Assembly: GCA_963995505.1 (NCBI GenBank)
Contig: OZ023182.1
Span: forward strand, 11,648,707-11,712,706
Source: Hypericum androsaemum
Lineage: Eukaryota > Streptophyta > Magnoliopsida > Malpighiales > Hypericaceae
Direction: 5' to 3'
Length of the DNA stretch: 64,000 nucleotides
Shown: positions 55,424 to 64,000 of the stretch, in pieces
Layout of the letters: each line of letters begins with the position of its first letter
Position numbering within the stretch: the first letter of the stretch is position 1
Position numbers and translations under genes: made by a program
The notes under the pieces: generated by a model
Database searches by the model: none
What the model saw: the letters and a program-made list of their open reading frames with translations, nothing else
What the model was told of the DNA's origin: nothing

Positions 55424-56171
55424 TGATATGAATCCCGTCAGGAACTCGCACCAACTCGGACCGCCTACTCTAGGATGATGGTTGATCTTGACCCGTCGCT
55501 TTGTGCCTTGCACCGAACCTTAGTGTTGGTTAACTTTGACCCGTAGCAATGGTGAGAACGCGAACCTTGATCTTGAATCGAATACGCCACAAACTGAGAT
55601 GGAAATTCCGTTTGATAAGTACAAATGCCCTAGCTAAGCAATCCAGCCCACAACGACAACCAGAGTATCAAATCTCACGAATTTTCTTATGCCAAAAAGT
55701 GATGCCTTTATTGAATTCGTGGCCCTCCTTATATAGAGGTTAAAACTGACCTGGATAGACTCCAAAGTCAACAAGATAAGTTCTGAAGAGCTCCAAACTT
55801 ATCATACTACTTAAACTAGTTCTAAAAATGAATGTTTATCCTAAGAATTGAAAAACACAATCATTATCCAACATTATCCACTATTGGATAACTCTTATTC
55901 CTAAAAAGTTATAAAAAGTTTGGATAACTCTTATTCCTAAAAAGTAGGAATCTTGGTTCTACTCCTTTAGGCTTCCAAAACAACTCCAATCACGTGCATG
56001 GGCTTTGTATGGACGTCCACGGGCTTACACGAACTGGTTGTAGTCCAAATCCCTTGAATTAATCCGTTGAGCTCAGCTTGAAGCGTCTTTGCTCTTGCTC
56101 TTGTGATTGGTCCAAGTGGAACTCGAACTGGTTGTGGGTTTTGTAGCTCCATAGTGGACGTGTTCACATCA
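55424..56171 (-). repeat. 5' LTR of the inserted gypsy element (748 bp)
   Basis: Minus strand starts TGATGTGAACACG and ends GGATTCATATCA, with a TATATAA box at about 55729-55735. The U3 encodes GPITRARAK, wording found at the very end of many plant gypsy polyproteins that read into the LTR. R/U5 segments such as CTTATCAA(G/A)CGGA and TTTGTGGCGT match the gag-only LTRs. Confidence 0.8.
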
Positions 56172-57788
56172 TCATCTTCTCTATTGCTTCCATCTTGGCT
56201 CTATCAACTTCCATACCAGCTTGGGAGATCTTATGCCCAAGAATGATCCCCTCATCCACCATGAAATGGCACTTTTCCCAATTGAGAACGAGGTTCTTCT
56301 CTTCACATCTCTCCAATACTTTATCTAAATTAGCCAAGCAACTTTCAAAAGAGTCTCCAAACACCGAAAAATCATCCAGGAAGATCTCCATAATCTTCTC
56401 ATTCATCCCCCAAAAGATAGCCTCCATGCATCGTTGGAATGTTGCTGGAGCACAACTTAATCCAAAAGGCATACGTCGATAAGCAAAAATACCGAAGGGA
56501 CAAGTGAAAGATGTCTTTTCTTGATCTCTTAGGTAAATTGCGATTTGGTTGTAGCCAGAGTATCCATCCAAAAAGCAATAATGAGAATACCCAGCAATTC
56601 TCTCCAACATTTGATCAATGAATGGGAGAGGAAAATGATCCTTGCGTGTGGCATCATTCAACTTTCAGTAGTCAATGCACACCCGCCATCCGGTCACCGT
56701 TCTTGTGGAAATGAGCTCGCCTTCATCATTAATCACAACAGTCATTCCTCCCTTTTTTTGGACACAATGGATCGGGCTTACCCACTCACTATCCGATATA
56801 GGATAAATAATGCCGGCCTCGAGGAGGTTGATCACCTCCTTTCTTACAACTTCTTTCATATTGGGATTCAATCTCTTTTGCCGATCTACCCTCGGCTTCG
56901 CTCCCTCTTCCATGTGGATATGATGCATCACAATTTCAGGACTTATCCCCTTGATATCGGATATTTGCCAAGCCATGGCCTTAATCCGTTTGTTCACAAT
57001 TTTGAGCACTCTCTCCTCTTCCTCTTTGGAAAGCTTGTTGGATATGATGATAGGGAGTCTCCCTCCATCTTCCAAGAATGCATATCTCAAATGTGAGGGT
57101 AGCTCTTTCAACTCTAAGGATGGAGCCTTAATAATAAAAGGTGGAGTACGATACTTCAAATGAAACTCCAAATCCTTATGGAGAACTTTCTTATCAGCTT
57201 CTTCCTCGAACTCTTCTATGTTCTCTTCTTGTACTCTATATAATGCACCCTCTTTCTCATCTTCAATCCTTGATACGCTCTCCTTGCCGAACTCGAGGAC
57301 ACATTCCTCCACCACATCAATCTTCATGCACATGCCTTCATCAAGAGGGTGACGCATCAAATTAGACATCTTGAATTCTACTTTTTCATCCCCTATCCGG
57401 AGAACCAATCTTCCATCATGAATGTCCACCAAGGCACGTGCCGTGTTAAGGAAGGGTCTGCCAAGAATTAATGGACAACTCTTGTCCTCAACAAAATCCA
57501 GCACCACAAAGTCCACGGGAAAGATGAATCTGTCAATCTTCACTAAGATATCCTCAACAACCCCGAATGGCTTCTTTATAGTTTGGTCGGCCAACTGGAG
57601 AAGCATAGAAGTTGCTTTCACCTCACACAAACCAAGTTTCCTGAAAATAGACAAAGGCATCAAGTTAATGCTAGCGCCTAAATCACATAAACATCTGGGA
57701 AATTCAACATGACCAATAAAACAAGGAATAGTGAAACTCCCCGGGTCTTGTAACTTTGTCGGGAGATCCTTTAAGATGAGAGAGCTAC
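56172..57788 (-). pseudogene. Athila-like protease and RT N-terminal half, truncated and with a nonsense codon
   Basis: The frame enters from satellite at 57788 as LKDLPTKLQDPGSFTIPCFI, then HVEFPRCLCDLGASINLMPL, the Athila-type protease with D-L-G in place of D-S/T-G. LILGRPFLNTARALVD and a linker follow. RT begins (PRVDQKRLNPNMKEVVRKEV-like text, AGIIYPISDSEWVSPIHCV, TGWRVCIDY). A TGA at ~56662-56664 replaces the Arg of the usual DYRKLN. The palm continues with RKDHFPLPFIDQMLERIAG, the catalytic box FLDDFSVFG and LGHKISQAGMEV, up to the inserted element. Upstream gag is absent. Confidence 0.87.
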
Positions 57789-57790
57789 TC

Positions 57791-58282
57791 TTCCTTGCCT
57801 TTTATTGCATTTTCCTGCATTTTCCTTGCCTTTTCTTCCTTATCTTGCCTTTTCTTTGCTTATCTTGCCTTTTCCTTGCCTTTTTTTGCTTTTTCTAGTC
57901 TTTTCTTATCTTTTCTTGTCTTTTCTTGCCTTTTCTTGCCTTATCTTGCCTTTTCTTTTCTTATCTTGCCTTTTATTTTCCATTTCTTTCCTTTTCTTGC
58001 CTTTTCTTGCCTTTCATTTCCTTATCTTGCCAGTTCCTTGCCTTTTCTTGCCTTATCTTGCATTTTGTTTCCTTATCTTACCTTTTCCTTGCCTTTTCTT
58101 GCTTAATCTTGCCTTTTGCTTTCCTTATCTTACCTTTTCTTGCCTTATCTTTTCCTTTTCTTACCTTTTCATGCATATTCCTTTCCTTTTCTTCCCTTAT
58201 CTTGCCTTCTCTTTCCTTATCTTTCATTCTCCTTGCCTTTTCTTGTCTTTTCTTGCCTTTCCTAGCCTTATCTCATCTTTTC
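57791..58282 (-). repeat. decamer satellite, block F (purine strand = -)
   Basis: The same decamer in opposite orientation (plus strand TTCTTGCCTT, TTATCTTGCC). It joins the truncated Athila-like frame on the left and the gag-only element copy 4 on the right. Confidence 0.93.
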
Positions 58283-59919
58283 TGATACGAACCCCGCCAA
58301 CGATACGACGAGACCCGGCCACAAAGCGTGAAATCCCAGATCGTTCTAGATCAGTTCGTGATGGAGATCTCGACCCGATGCTCACAACCAAACAAGAACC
58401 TTGGTATTAAGACCGCGATCCGCTGCTTGAGTTGAAACAAAGAACCTTGATATGTCGATGACGCCATAAACGGTGATGAAGATCCGCTTGATAAGTTGAT
58501 GGTGAACTCGACGGAATCCCTCCGTTGTGTTCGAACTGTTCCGAAGAACCAAGAGTGCAAAGCCCACGTTTTTCAATCAATAATATTCTCCTTTTCTCAT
58601 TGCATAAGCCTCTATAAATAGGCTCAATATTACAAAGAGATTCCAAATCAAACAACTCCTAAAAATCTGGCTGGAAAGGGAAACTAAAAAGGAAACAAAT
58701 CTCTGTCTTTTAGGAAGGCTACAAACGTGACAAACAAGCTAAATAAGCCAAGAGTTGTTAGAATATAACTTCCTAATCAAAACTAATGGCTGAAATAAAC
58801 TTCCTAAATTGAATGCCCAAATCAGAGAGAATGAATCTTCAAGATCTTTGCTGCTGAAAGGACCTTCTAGAACTTGTATTAAGGTCATAAACTTAGCTGA
58901 ATTTCGTGGCTCTTGGTCCATGGACTTTAGTAAATGTGCTTGAGCCCAACTCTCCAAAGTATGCTTGAAAATCAGCCCGCAAAGTTGTGACTTGAAGTAC
59001 TTTGTGCGTGCTCCTTTTCTCATTGCATAAGCCTCTATAAATAGGCTCAATATTACAAAGAGATTCCAAATCAAACAACTCCTAAAAATCTGGCTGGAAA
59101 GGGAAACTAAAAAGGAAACAAATCTCTGCCTTTTAGGAAGGCTACAAACGTGACAAACAAGCTAAATAAGCCAAGAGTTGTTAGAATATAACTTCCTAAT
59201 CAAAACTAATGGCTGAAATAAACTTCCTAAATTGAATGCCCAAATCAGAGAGAATGAATCTTCAAGATCTTTGCTGCTGAAAGGACCTTCTAGAACTTGT
59301 ATTAAGGTCATAAACTTAGCTGAATTTCGTGGCTCTTGGTCCATGGACTTTAGTAAATGTGCTTGAGCCCAACTCTCCAAAGTATGCTTGAAAATCAGCC
59401 CACAAAGTTGTGACTTGAAGTACTTTGTGCGTGCTCCTTTTCTTATTGCATAAGCCTCTATAAATAGGCTCAATATTACAAAGAGATTCCAAATCAAACA
59501 ACTCCTAAAAATCTGGCTGGAAAGGGAAATTAAAAAGGAAACAAATCTCTGCCTTTTAGGAAGGCTACTAACGTGACAAACAAGCTAAATAAGCCAAGAG
59601 TTGTTAGAATATAACTTCCTAATCAAAACTAATGGCTGAAATAAACTTCCTAAATTGAATGCCCAAATCAGAGAGAATGAATCTTCAAGATCTTTGCTGC
59701 TGAAAGGACCTTCTAGAACTTGTATTAAGGTCATAAACTTAGCTGAATTTCGTGGCTCTTGGTCCATGGACTTTAGTAAATGTGCTTGAGCCCAACTCTC
59801 CAAAGTATGCTTGAAAATTATCCCGCAAAGTTGTGACTTGAAGTACTTTGTGCGTGCTCTCTCACTTGGTCAGATTGGCACTTGAAATCATCATAGGAGT
59901 GCTTCTCATATTCATATCA
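58283..59919 (-). repeat. 3' LTR of copy 4 with an internal 423-bp segment present three times
   Basis: Units at 58591-59013, 59014-59436 and 59437-59859 are almost identical. A three-base CTC is shared at each junction. Length arithmetic is exact: 791 + 2 x 423 = 1,637. Each unit carries one TATTTATAG promoter-like box (minus strand), so the U3 promoter region is triplicated. Confidence 0.93.
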
Positions 59920-59929
59920 TTCCCCTCCT

Positions 59930-60533
59930 CTTGAAAGGGATTTGTCCTCAATTCCTCGCATATGTCATAGTGCCATAAATTAACAACCATGCTGGAACAA
60001 GGTTGAGTCTTCGAACGTCGTGGTTGTACTTGATACCTTCCTCTCGAACAGAATAGATACTTCGAACATAAACAATCTGATATCATCTCCAAATAAAAAG
60101 CCCAAGATTTATTTATTCGAATATGCCTTTCTGCAATCTTCAAACTATTCCATAAATTGATCAATGGTGAACCACCAACATAATCAAACTTGTCAACTCC
60201 CAAGAAATCAAAATGCTTAACATATTCAACGTGAAAATCTGGAAACATGTAAGATATGGGCTGAACCTCTTTCTTTTGAACAGCAACAACAAGTTCTTCA
60301 TGTTCACCATCAATAGGAATTATGCACTTGTTCATGTGAACAACTTTCACAACTTCTGATTCATTGAACATATTCCTCAAATAAAGAAGTGACATGGTAT
60401 GCTCATCAAAATATTCTCCTTCATATAAGTCAATAGAATATTCACCAAATTCCTCCCATGTCAAAACCTCTTCTTCAATAATCTCTTCAGATGTAACCTC
60501 CAAATCGTCAGAACTACATACCTTCTCCAAATG
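59930..60533 (-). pseudogene. gag-like protein of copy 4, C-terminal part
   Basis: Open for ~200 codons: VLTWEEFGEYSIDLYEGEYF, FLGVDKFDYVGGSPLINLWN, ending ELRTNPFQEEGND near the polypurine tract. It is cut off from its N-terminus by the LTR fragment at 60535-60835. Same family as 31640 and 38840. Confidence 0.75.
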
Positions 60534-60534
60534 T

Positions 60535-60835
60535 TACGAACCCCGCCAATGATGCGATGAGACCCGGCCACAAAGCATGAAATCCCAGATCATTCTAGAT
60601 CAGTTCGTGATGGAGATCTCGACCCGATGCTCACAACCAAACAAGAACCTTGGTATTAAGACCGCGACCCGCTGCTTGAGTTGAAACAAAGAACCTTGAT
60701 ATGTCGATGACGCCACAAACGGTGATGAAGATCCGCTTGATAAGTCGATGGTGAACTCGACGAAATCCCTCCATTGTGTTCGAGCTGTTCCGAAGAACCA
60801 AGAGAGCAAATCCCACGTTTTTCAATCAATAATGG
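60535..60835 (-). repeat. LTR fragment embedded in the internal region of copy 4
   Basis: Plus strand begins GAACCCCGCCAATGATGCG and runs to AATCAATAATGGTCTC, i.e. the R/U5 part of the same LTR in the same orientation as the element. The junction into gag lies at AGAGACC/AGAG similarity. It replaces the middle of the gag-like frame. Confidence 0.82.
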
Positions 60836-61038
60836 TCTCTTGTATCCCTGCATATATTAGGAACATCATGTATCCTCTCTTGTTTGCACACTATCCAGTC
60901 CACCTTTTCGCTGAGCTTCTTGACCTCCGTTCTCATTATATGCCTCATCCCACTAAGAAGGGCGTCCATAAATGTGTGTGGATCACCAACCAATGGTGCA
61001 ACACCTTCAACGGATCTTCTTGAATAGTTATAAGACAT
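60836..61038 (-). pseudogene. gag-like protein of copy 4, N-terminal part
   Basis: ATG 61038 opens MSYNYSRRSVEGVAPLVGDP and continues to RIHDVPNICRDTRD, then runs into the LTR fragment and a stop. It carries the gypsy-gag-like N-terminus shared by the family. Confidence 0.75.
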
Positions 61039-61279
61039 TCTTGCAGATTCTCCTTTTTTTTACTTTCAACTTTTCTTTTTTTGATTTTTTTTTCAGCCTT
61101 CTTTCTTCTTCTTTTCTTGGCTGCCTTCTTCTCTATCTTTCTTTTTTTTCAGAATTTTTTTTGCCTCTTTTTTTTATTTTTTTTCTTTCTCCAACAGAGA
61201 ATACAATAAGAATAACGAACTAAAAACTAATGATAAAAACAAAATTTAAAGGATAGATAGAACTGAAATAGAAGTCTAA
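61039..61279 (-). other. purine-rich leader of copy 4
   Basis: A/G-rich in element sense, with the same AAGGC AGCC AAGAAAAG wording as copy 1. No coding sequence. Confidence 0.65.
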
Positions 61280-61291
61280 GCTCTGATACCA
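61280..61291 (-). promoter_or_regulatory. primer-binding site, initiator tRNA-Met (copy 4)
   Basis: Plus strand GCTCTGATACCA next to the LTR end. Confidence 0.9.
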
Positions 61292-61293
61292 AA

Positions 61294-62084
61294 TGATACG
61301 AACCCCGCCAACGATGCGACGAGACCCGGCCACAAAGCGTGAAATCCCAGATCGTTCTAGATTAGTTCGTGATGGAGATCTCGACCCGATGCTCACAACC
61401 AAACAAGAACCTTGGTATTAAGACCGCGACCCGCTGCTTGAGTTGAAACAAAGAACCTTGATATGTCGATGACGCCACAAACGGTGATGAAGATCCGCTT
61501 GATAAGTCGATGGTGAACTCGATGGAATCCCTCCGTTGTGTTCGAACTGTTCCGAAGAACCAAGAGAGCAAAGCCCACGTTTTTCAATCAATAATATTCT
61601 CCTTTTCTCATTGCATAAGCCTCTATAAATAGGCTCAATATTACAAAGAGATTCCAAATCAAACAACTCCTAAAAATCTGGCTGGAAAGGGAAACTAAAA
61701 AGGAAATGAATCTCTACCTTTTAGGAAGGCTACAAACGTGACAAACAAGCTAAATAAGCCAAGAGTTGTTAGAATATAACTTCCTAATCAAAACTAATGG
61801 CTGAAATAAACTTCCTAAATTGAATTCCCAAATCAGAGAGAATGAATCTTCAAGATCTTTGCTGCTGAAAGGACCTTCTAGAACTTGTATTAAGGTCATA
61901 AACTTAGCTGAATTTCGTGGCTCTTGGTCCATGGACTTTAGTAAATGTGCTTGAGCCCAACTCTCCAAAGTATGCTTGAAAATCAGCCCGCAAAGTTGTG
62001 ACTTGAAGTACTTTGTCCGTGCTCTCTCACCTGGTCAGATTGGCACTTGAAATCATCATAGGAGTGCTTCTCATATTCATATCA
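61294..62084 (-). repeat. 5' LTR of copy 4 (791 bp, no triplication)
   Basis: Plus strand starts TGATACGAACCCCGCC and ends TATTCATATCA. It is the single-unit form of the expanded 3' LTR and the same length as the copy 2 LTRs. Confidence 0.93.
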
Positions 62085-64000
62085 TTTTCTTTCCTTATCT
62101 GGCCTTTTCCCTTGCATTTCTTGCCTTTTCTTTCCTTTTCTTTCCTTTTCTTGCATTTCCTTGCCTTTTCTTGCCTTTTACTGCACTTTCTTGCATTTTG
62201 CTTGTCTTTTCTTGCCTTTTCTTGCTTATCTTTCCTTTTCTTTCCTTATCTTGCCTTTTCCTTGCCTTTTCTTTCCTTTTCATGAATTTTCTTATCTTTT
62301 CTTGGTTTATCTTGCCTTTTCCTTTCCATTTCTTGCCTAATCTTGCCTTTTCCTTCCTATTCTTGCCTTTTTTATCTTATCCTGCCTTTCGTTTCCTTAT
62401 CTTGCCTTTTCCTTGCCTTTTCTTGCCTTATCCTACCTTTTCTTACCTTATCTTGTCTTTTCTTGCATTTTCCTTGCCTTTTCTTGCCTTTTACTTGCCT
62501 TTTCCTTCCTTATCTTGTCTTTTCTTGCCTTTTCTTCCCTTATGCTGACTATTCCTTAACTTTTCTTGCCTTTTCCTGCATTTTCCTTTCCTTATCTTGC
62601 CTTTCCTTGTCTTTTCATGCCTTTTCTTGCCTTTTTTTGCCTTTTCTTTTCCATTTTTGAGTTTTCTTATCTTTGCCTTCCTTTTCTTGCCTTATCTTGC
62701 CTTTCGTTTCCATATCTTGCCATTTGCTTGCCTTATGTTTCCTAATCTTGCCTTATGTTTCCATAGCTTGCCATTTTCTTGCCTTTTGTTTCCTTATCTT
62801 GCCTTTTCTTGCCTAATTTTGCCTTATGCTTGCCTTATCTTACATTATCTTGCCTTTTCTTGCCTTTTCTTTCGATATTTTGTCTTTTCCTTGCCTTTTC
62901 TTACCTTTTCTCTTGCCTCATTTTGCATTTTCTAGCCTTATCTTGCCTATTCTTTCCTTACCATACCTTTTCCTTCCATTTTTTTCCTTTTCTTGTGTTA
63001 TCTTTCCATTTCTTTCCTTATCTTGCCTTTTCCTAGCCTTTTCTTAGCTTACTATGCCTTTTCTATCCTTATCTTTCCTTTTCTTGCTTTTTCTTACTTT
63101 TTCTTGCCTAATCTTGCTTTTTCTTGCCATTTCTTCCTTTTTCTTTCCTTATCTTACCTTTTCCTTGCATTTCTTGCCTTTTCTTTCCTTATCTTGTTTT
63201 ATCATGCCTTTTTTGCCTTATCATGCCTTTTCTTGCCCAATAATGCTTTTTCTTGCCTTATCAGGCATTTGCTTTCCTTATCTAGCCTTTTCTTGCCTTA
63301 TCTTGCTTTTTCTTGCCTTATCTTCCCTTAACTTGCCTTTTCTTACCTTTTATTATCTTTTCTTGCCTTTTCTTGCCTTTTCTTTATATATCTTGCCCTG
63401 TGCTTGCATTTTATTGCCTTTTTTTTTGTCTGTTCTTGCATTTTCTTGCCTTTTCTTGTCTTTTCTTGCCTTTTCTAGCCCACTTTTGCCTTTTCCTTGC
63501 CTTTTCTAGCATTATCTTATCTTTTCTTGCATTATCTTGCCTTTTCATTCATTATCTTGCCCTTTACTTTCCTTTTCTTGCCTTTTCACGCCTTTTTCGT
63601 TCCTTTTCTTCCCTTATCTTGCCTTTTCTTTCTTTATCTTTCATTTTCCATCCCTTTTCTTGACTTATCATGCCTTATCTTATTTATTTTTTCCTCATCT
63701 TGACTTTTCCTTGGCATTTCTTCCCTTTTCTTGCCATTTCTTTCCTTACCTCACCTTTTCTTGCCTTATCTTGCCTTTTCTTACTTTATCCTACCTTTTC
63801 TAGCCTTTTTTTAACCTTGTCTTGCCTTATCTTGCCTTTTCTTACCTTATCTTGCCTTTTCTTTCCATATCTTACTTTTTCTTTGCGTTTCTTGCCTTTT
63901 CTTGCCTTTACCTTTCCTTTTCTTGGCTTGTCTTATTTTTTTCTTACCTTTTCTTGCCTTATCTTGCCTTTTCTTGATTTTTCTTGCCTTATCGTTCCTT
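62085..64000 (-). repeat. decamer satellite, block G (purine strand = -)
   Basis: The pyrimidine strand is + throughout, with TTTTCTTGCC and TTATCTTGCC units. It continues beyond the window. Confidence 0.95.

Larger units (their letters stand above)
53497..56171 (-). mobile_element. 5' part of a second Ty3/gypsy element inside the Athila-like RT
   Basis: 5' LTR, primer site, leader, gag and the start of protease only; RT, integrase and 3' LTR are absent. The left junction lies on TGACATTT (53489-53496), which fits both the protease frame of this element and the RT of the Athila-like host. The right end is a clean LTR start. It probably inserted whole and then lost its 3' part by microhomology deletion, or arose by recombination. 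Its LTR R/U5 and gag start resemble the gag-only family. Confidence 0.78.
46784..57790 (-). mobile_element. Athila-like Ty3/gypsy retrotransposon, 5'-truncated and interrupted
   Basis: Minus-strand order from right to left: protease, RT N-terminal half, RT core, [foreign gypsy fragment 53497-56171], RT end, RNase H, integrase, extra frame, long non-coding 3' region, polypurine tract, 3' LTR. The polymerase wording ([28 protein letters not shown]) is that of the Athila/Tat branch. The 5' LTR, gag and start of protease are missing; at 57790 the coding frame runs straight into satellite. At least three in-frame stops make it dead. Confidence 0.85.
58283..62084 (-). mobile_element. non-autonomous gag-only LTR retrotransposon, copy 4 (rearranged)
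   Basis: Minus-strand element of subtype 2: 5' LTR 61294-62084 (791 bp), primer site 61280-61291, internal region, 3' LTR 58283-59919 (1,637 bp). It is flanked by TTTTC (58278-58282 and 62085-62089) from the satellite. The 3' LTR is longer by exactly two extra copies of a 423-bp segment. The internal region has lost the middle of its gag-like frame, where a ~300-bp LTR fragment sits instead. Confidence 0.9.

Noticed and set aside
58739..59803. Repeated 111-codon minus-strand frames at 423-bp spacing
   Set aside because: They are the triplicated LTR segment, not a gene cluster.
1..64000. tRNA or rRNA genes
   Set aside because: The only tRNA-like strings are 12-base primer-binding sites; no cloverleaf or rRNA motif was seen.

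Overview
This window is nuclear DNA of a flowering plant, probably a eudicot. The evidence is a plant NF-YC transcription-factor gene, a 4-coumarate:CoA-ligase-like gene remnant, Ty1/copia and Ty3/gypsy elements with initiator-tRNA-Met primer sites, and AT-rich spacers. Almost everything else is repetitive, as expected for a heterochromatic or pericentromeric block.

Layout: 1-2.4 kb is the 3' half of a well-preserved Ty1/copia element (RT-RNase H and 3' LTR). 2.5-3.6 kb holds the one host gene that looks intact, an NF-YC histone-fold gene on the minus strand with a TATA box and a likely 5'UTR intron. A decayed NF-YC paralogue in the same orientation lies at 4.5-5.25 kb. 5.5-15.7 kb is a second, dead copia element that is heavily rearranged. 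It contains a roughly 1.7-kb imperfect inverted repeat made of its own LTR and leader, and its gag is split into three pieces, one of them inverted. 16.6-17.25 kb is a frameshifted first-exon remnant of a 4CL-like acyl-CoA ligase. 18.24-18.53 kb is a small minisatellite.

From 18.7 kb to the end, the substrate is a degenerate decamer satellite (about AAGGCAAGAA/T). It totals about 22 kb in seven blocks. The purine strand is + up to 46.8 kb and - after 57.8 kb. Elements interrupt it: four members of a non-autonomous, gag-only LTR family (20.09-22.51 and 30.60-33.41 kb on +; 37.69-39.71 and 58.28-62.08 kb on -), one near-complete single LTR of that family (39.71-40.34 kb) and an unrelated 412-bp solo LTR (24.97-25.38 kb). 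Several keep perfect 5-bp target duplications cut from the satellite, so the satellite is older. Between the two satellite orientations, 46.8-57.8 kb holds an Athila-like Ty3/gypsy element truncated at its 5' end. It is itself interrupted by the 5' LTR and gag of another Ty3/gypsy element, whose LTR and gag N-terminus resemble the gag-only family and which may represent its autonomous relative.

The genes do not form a pathway; the content is a nested history of insertion, recombination and satellite growth around one transcription-factor gene. I saw no clear sign of a new enzymatic or defence system. The most unusual points are the satellite and its strand switch, the gag-only family living in it, an LTR whose 423-bp segment is exactly triplicated, and the large copia inverted repeat.
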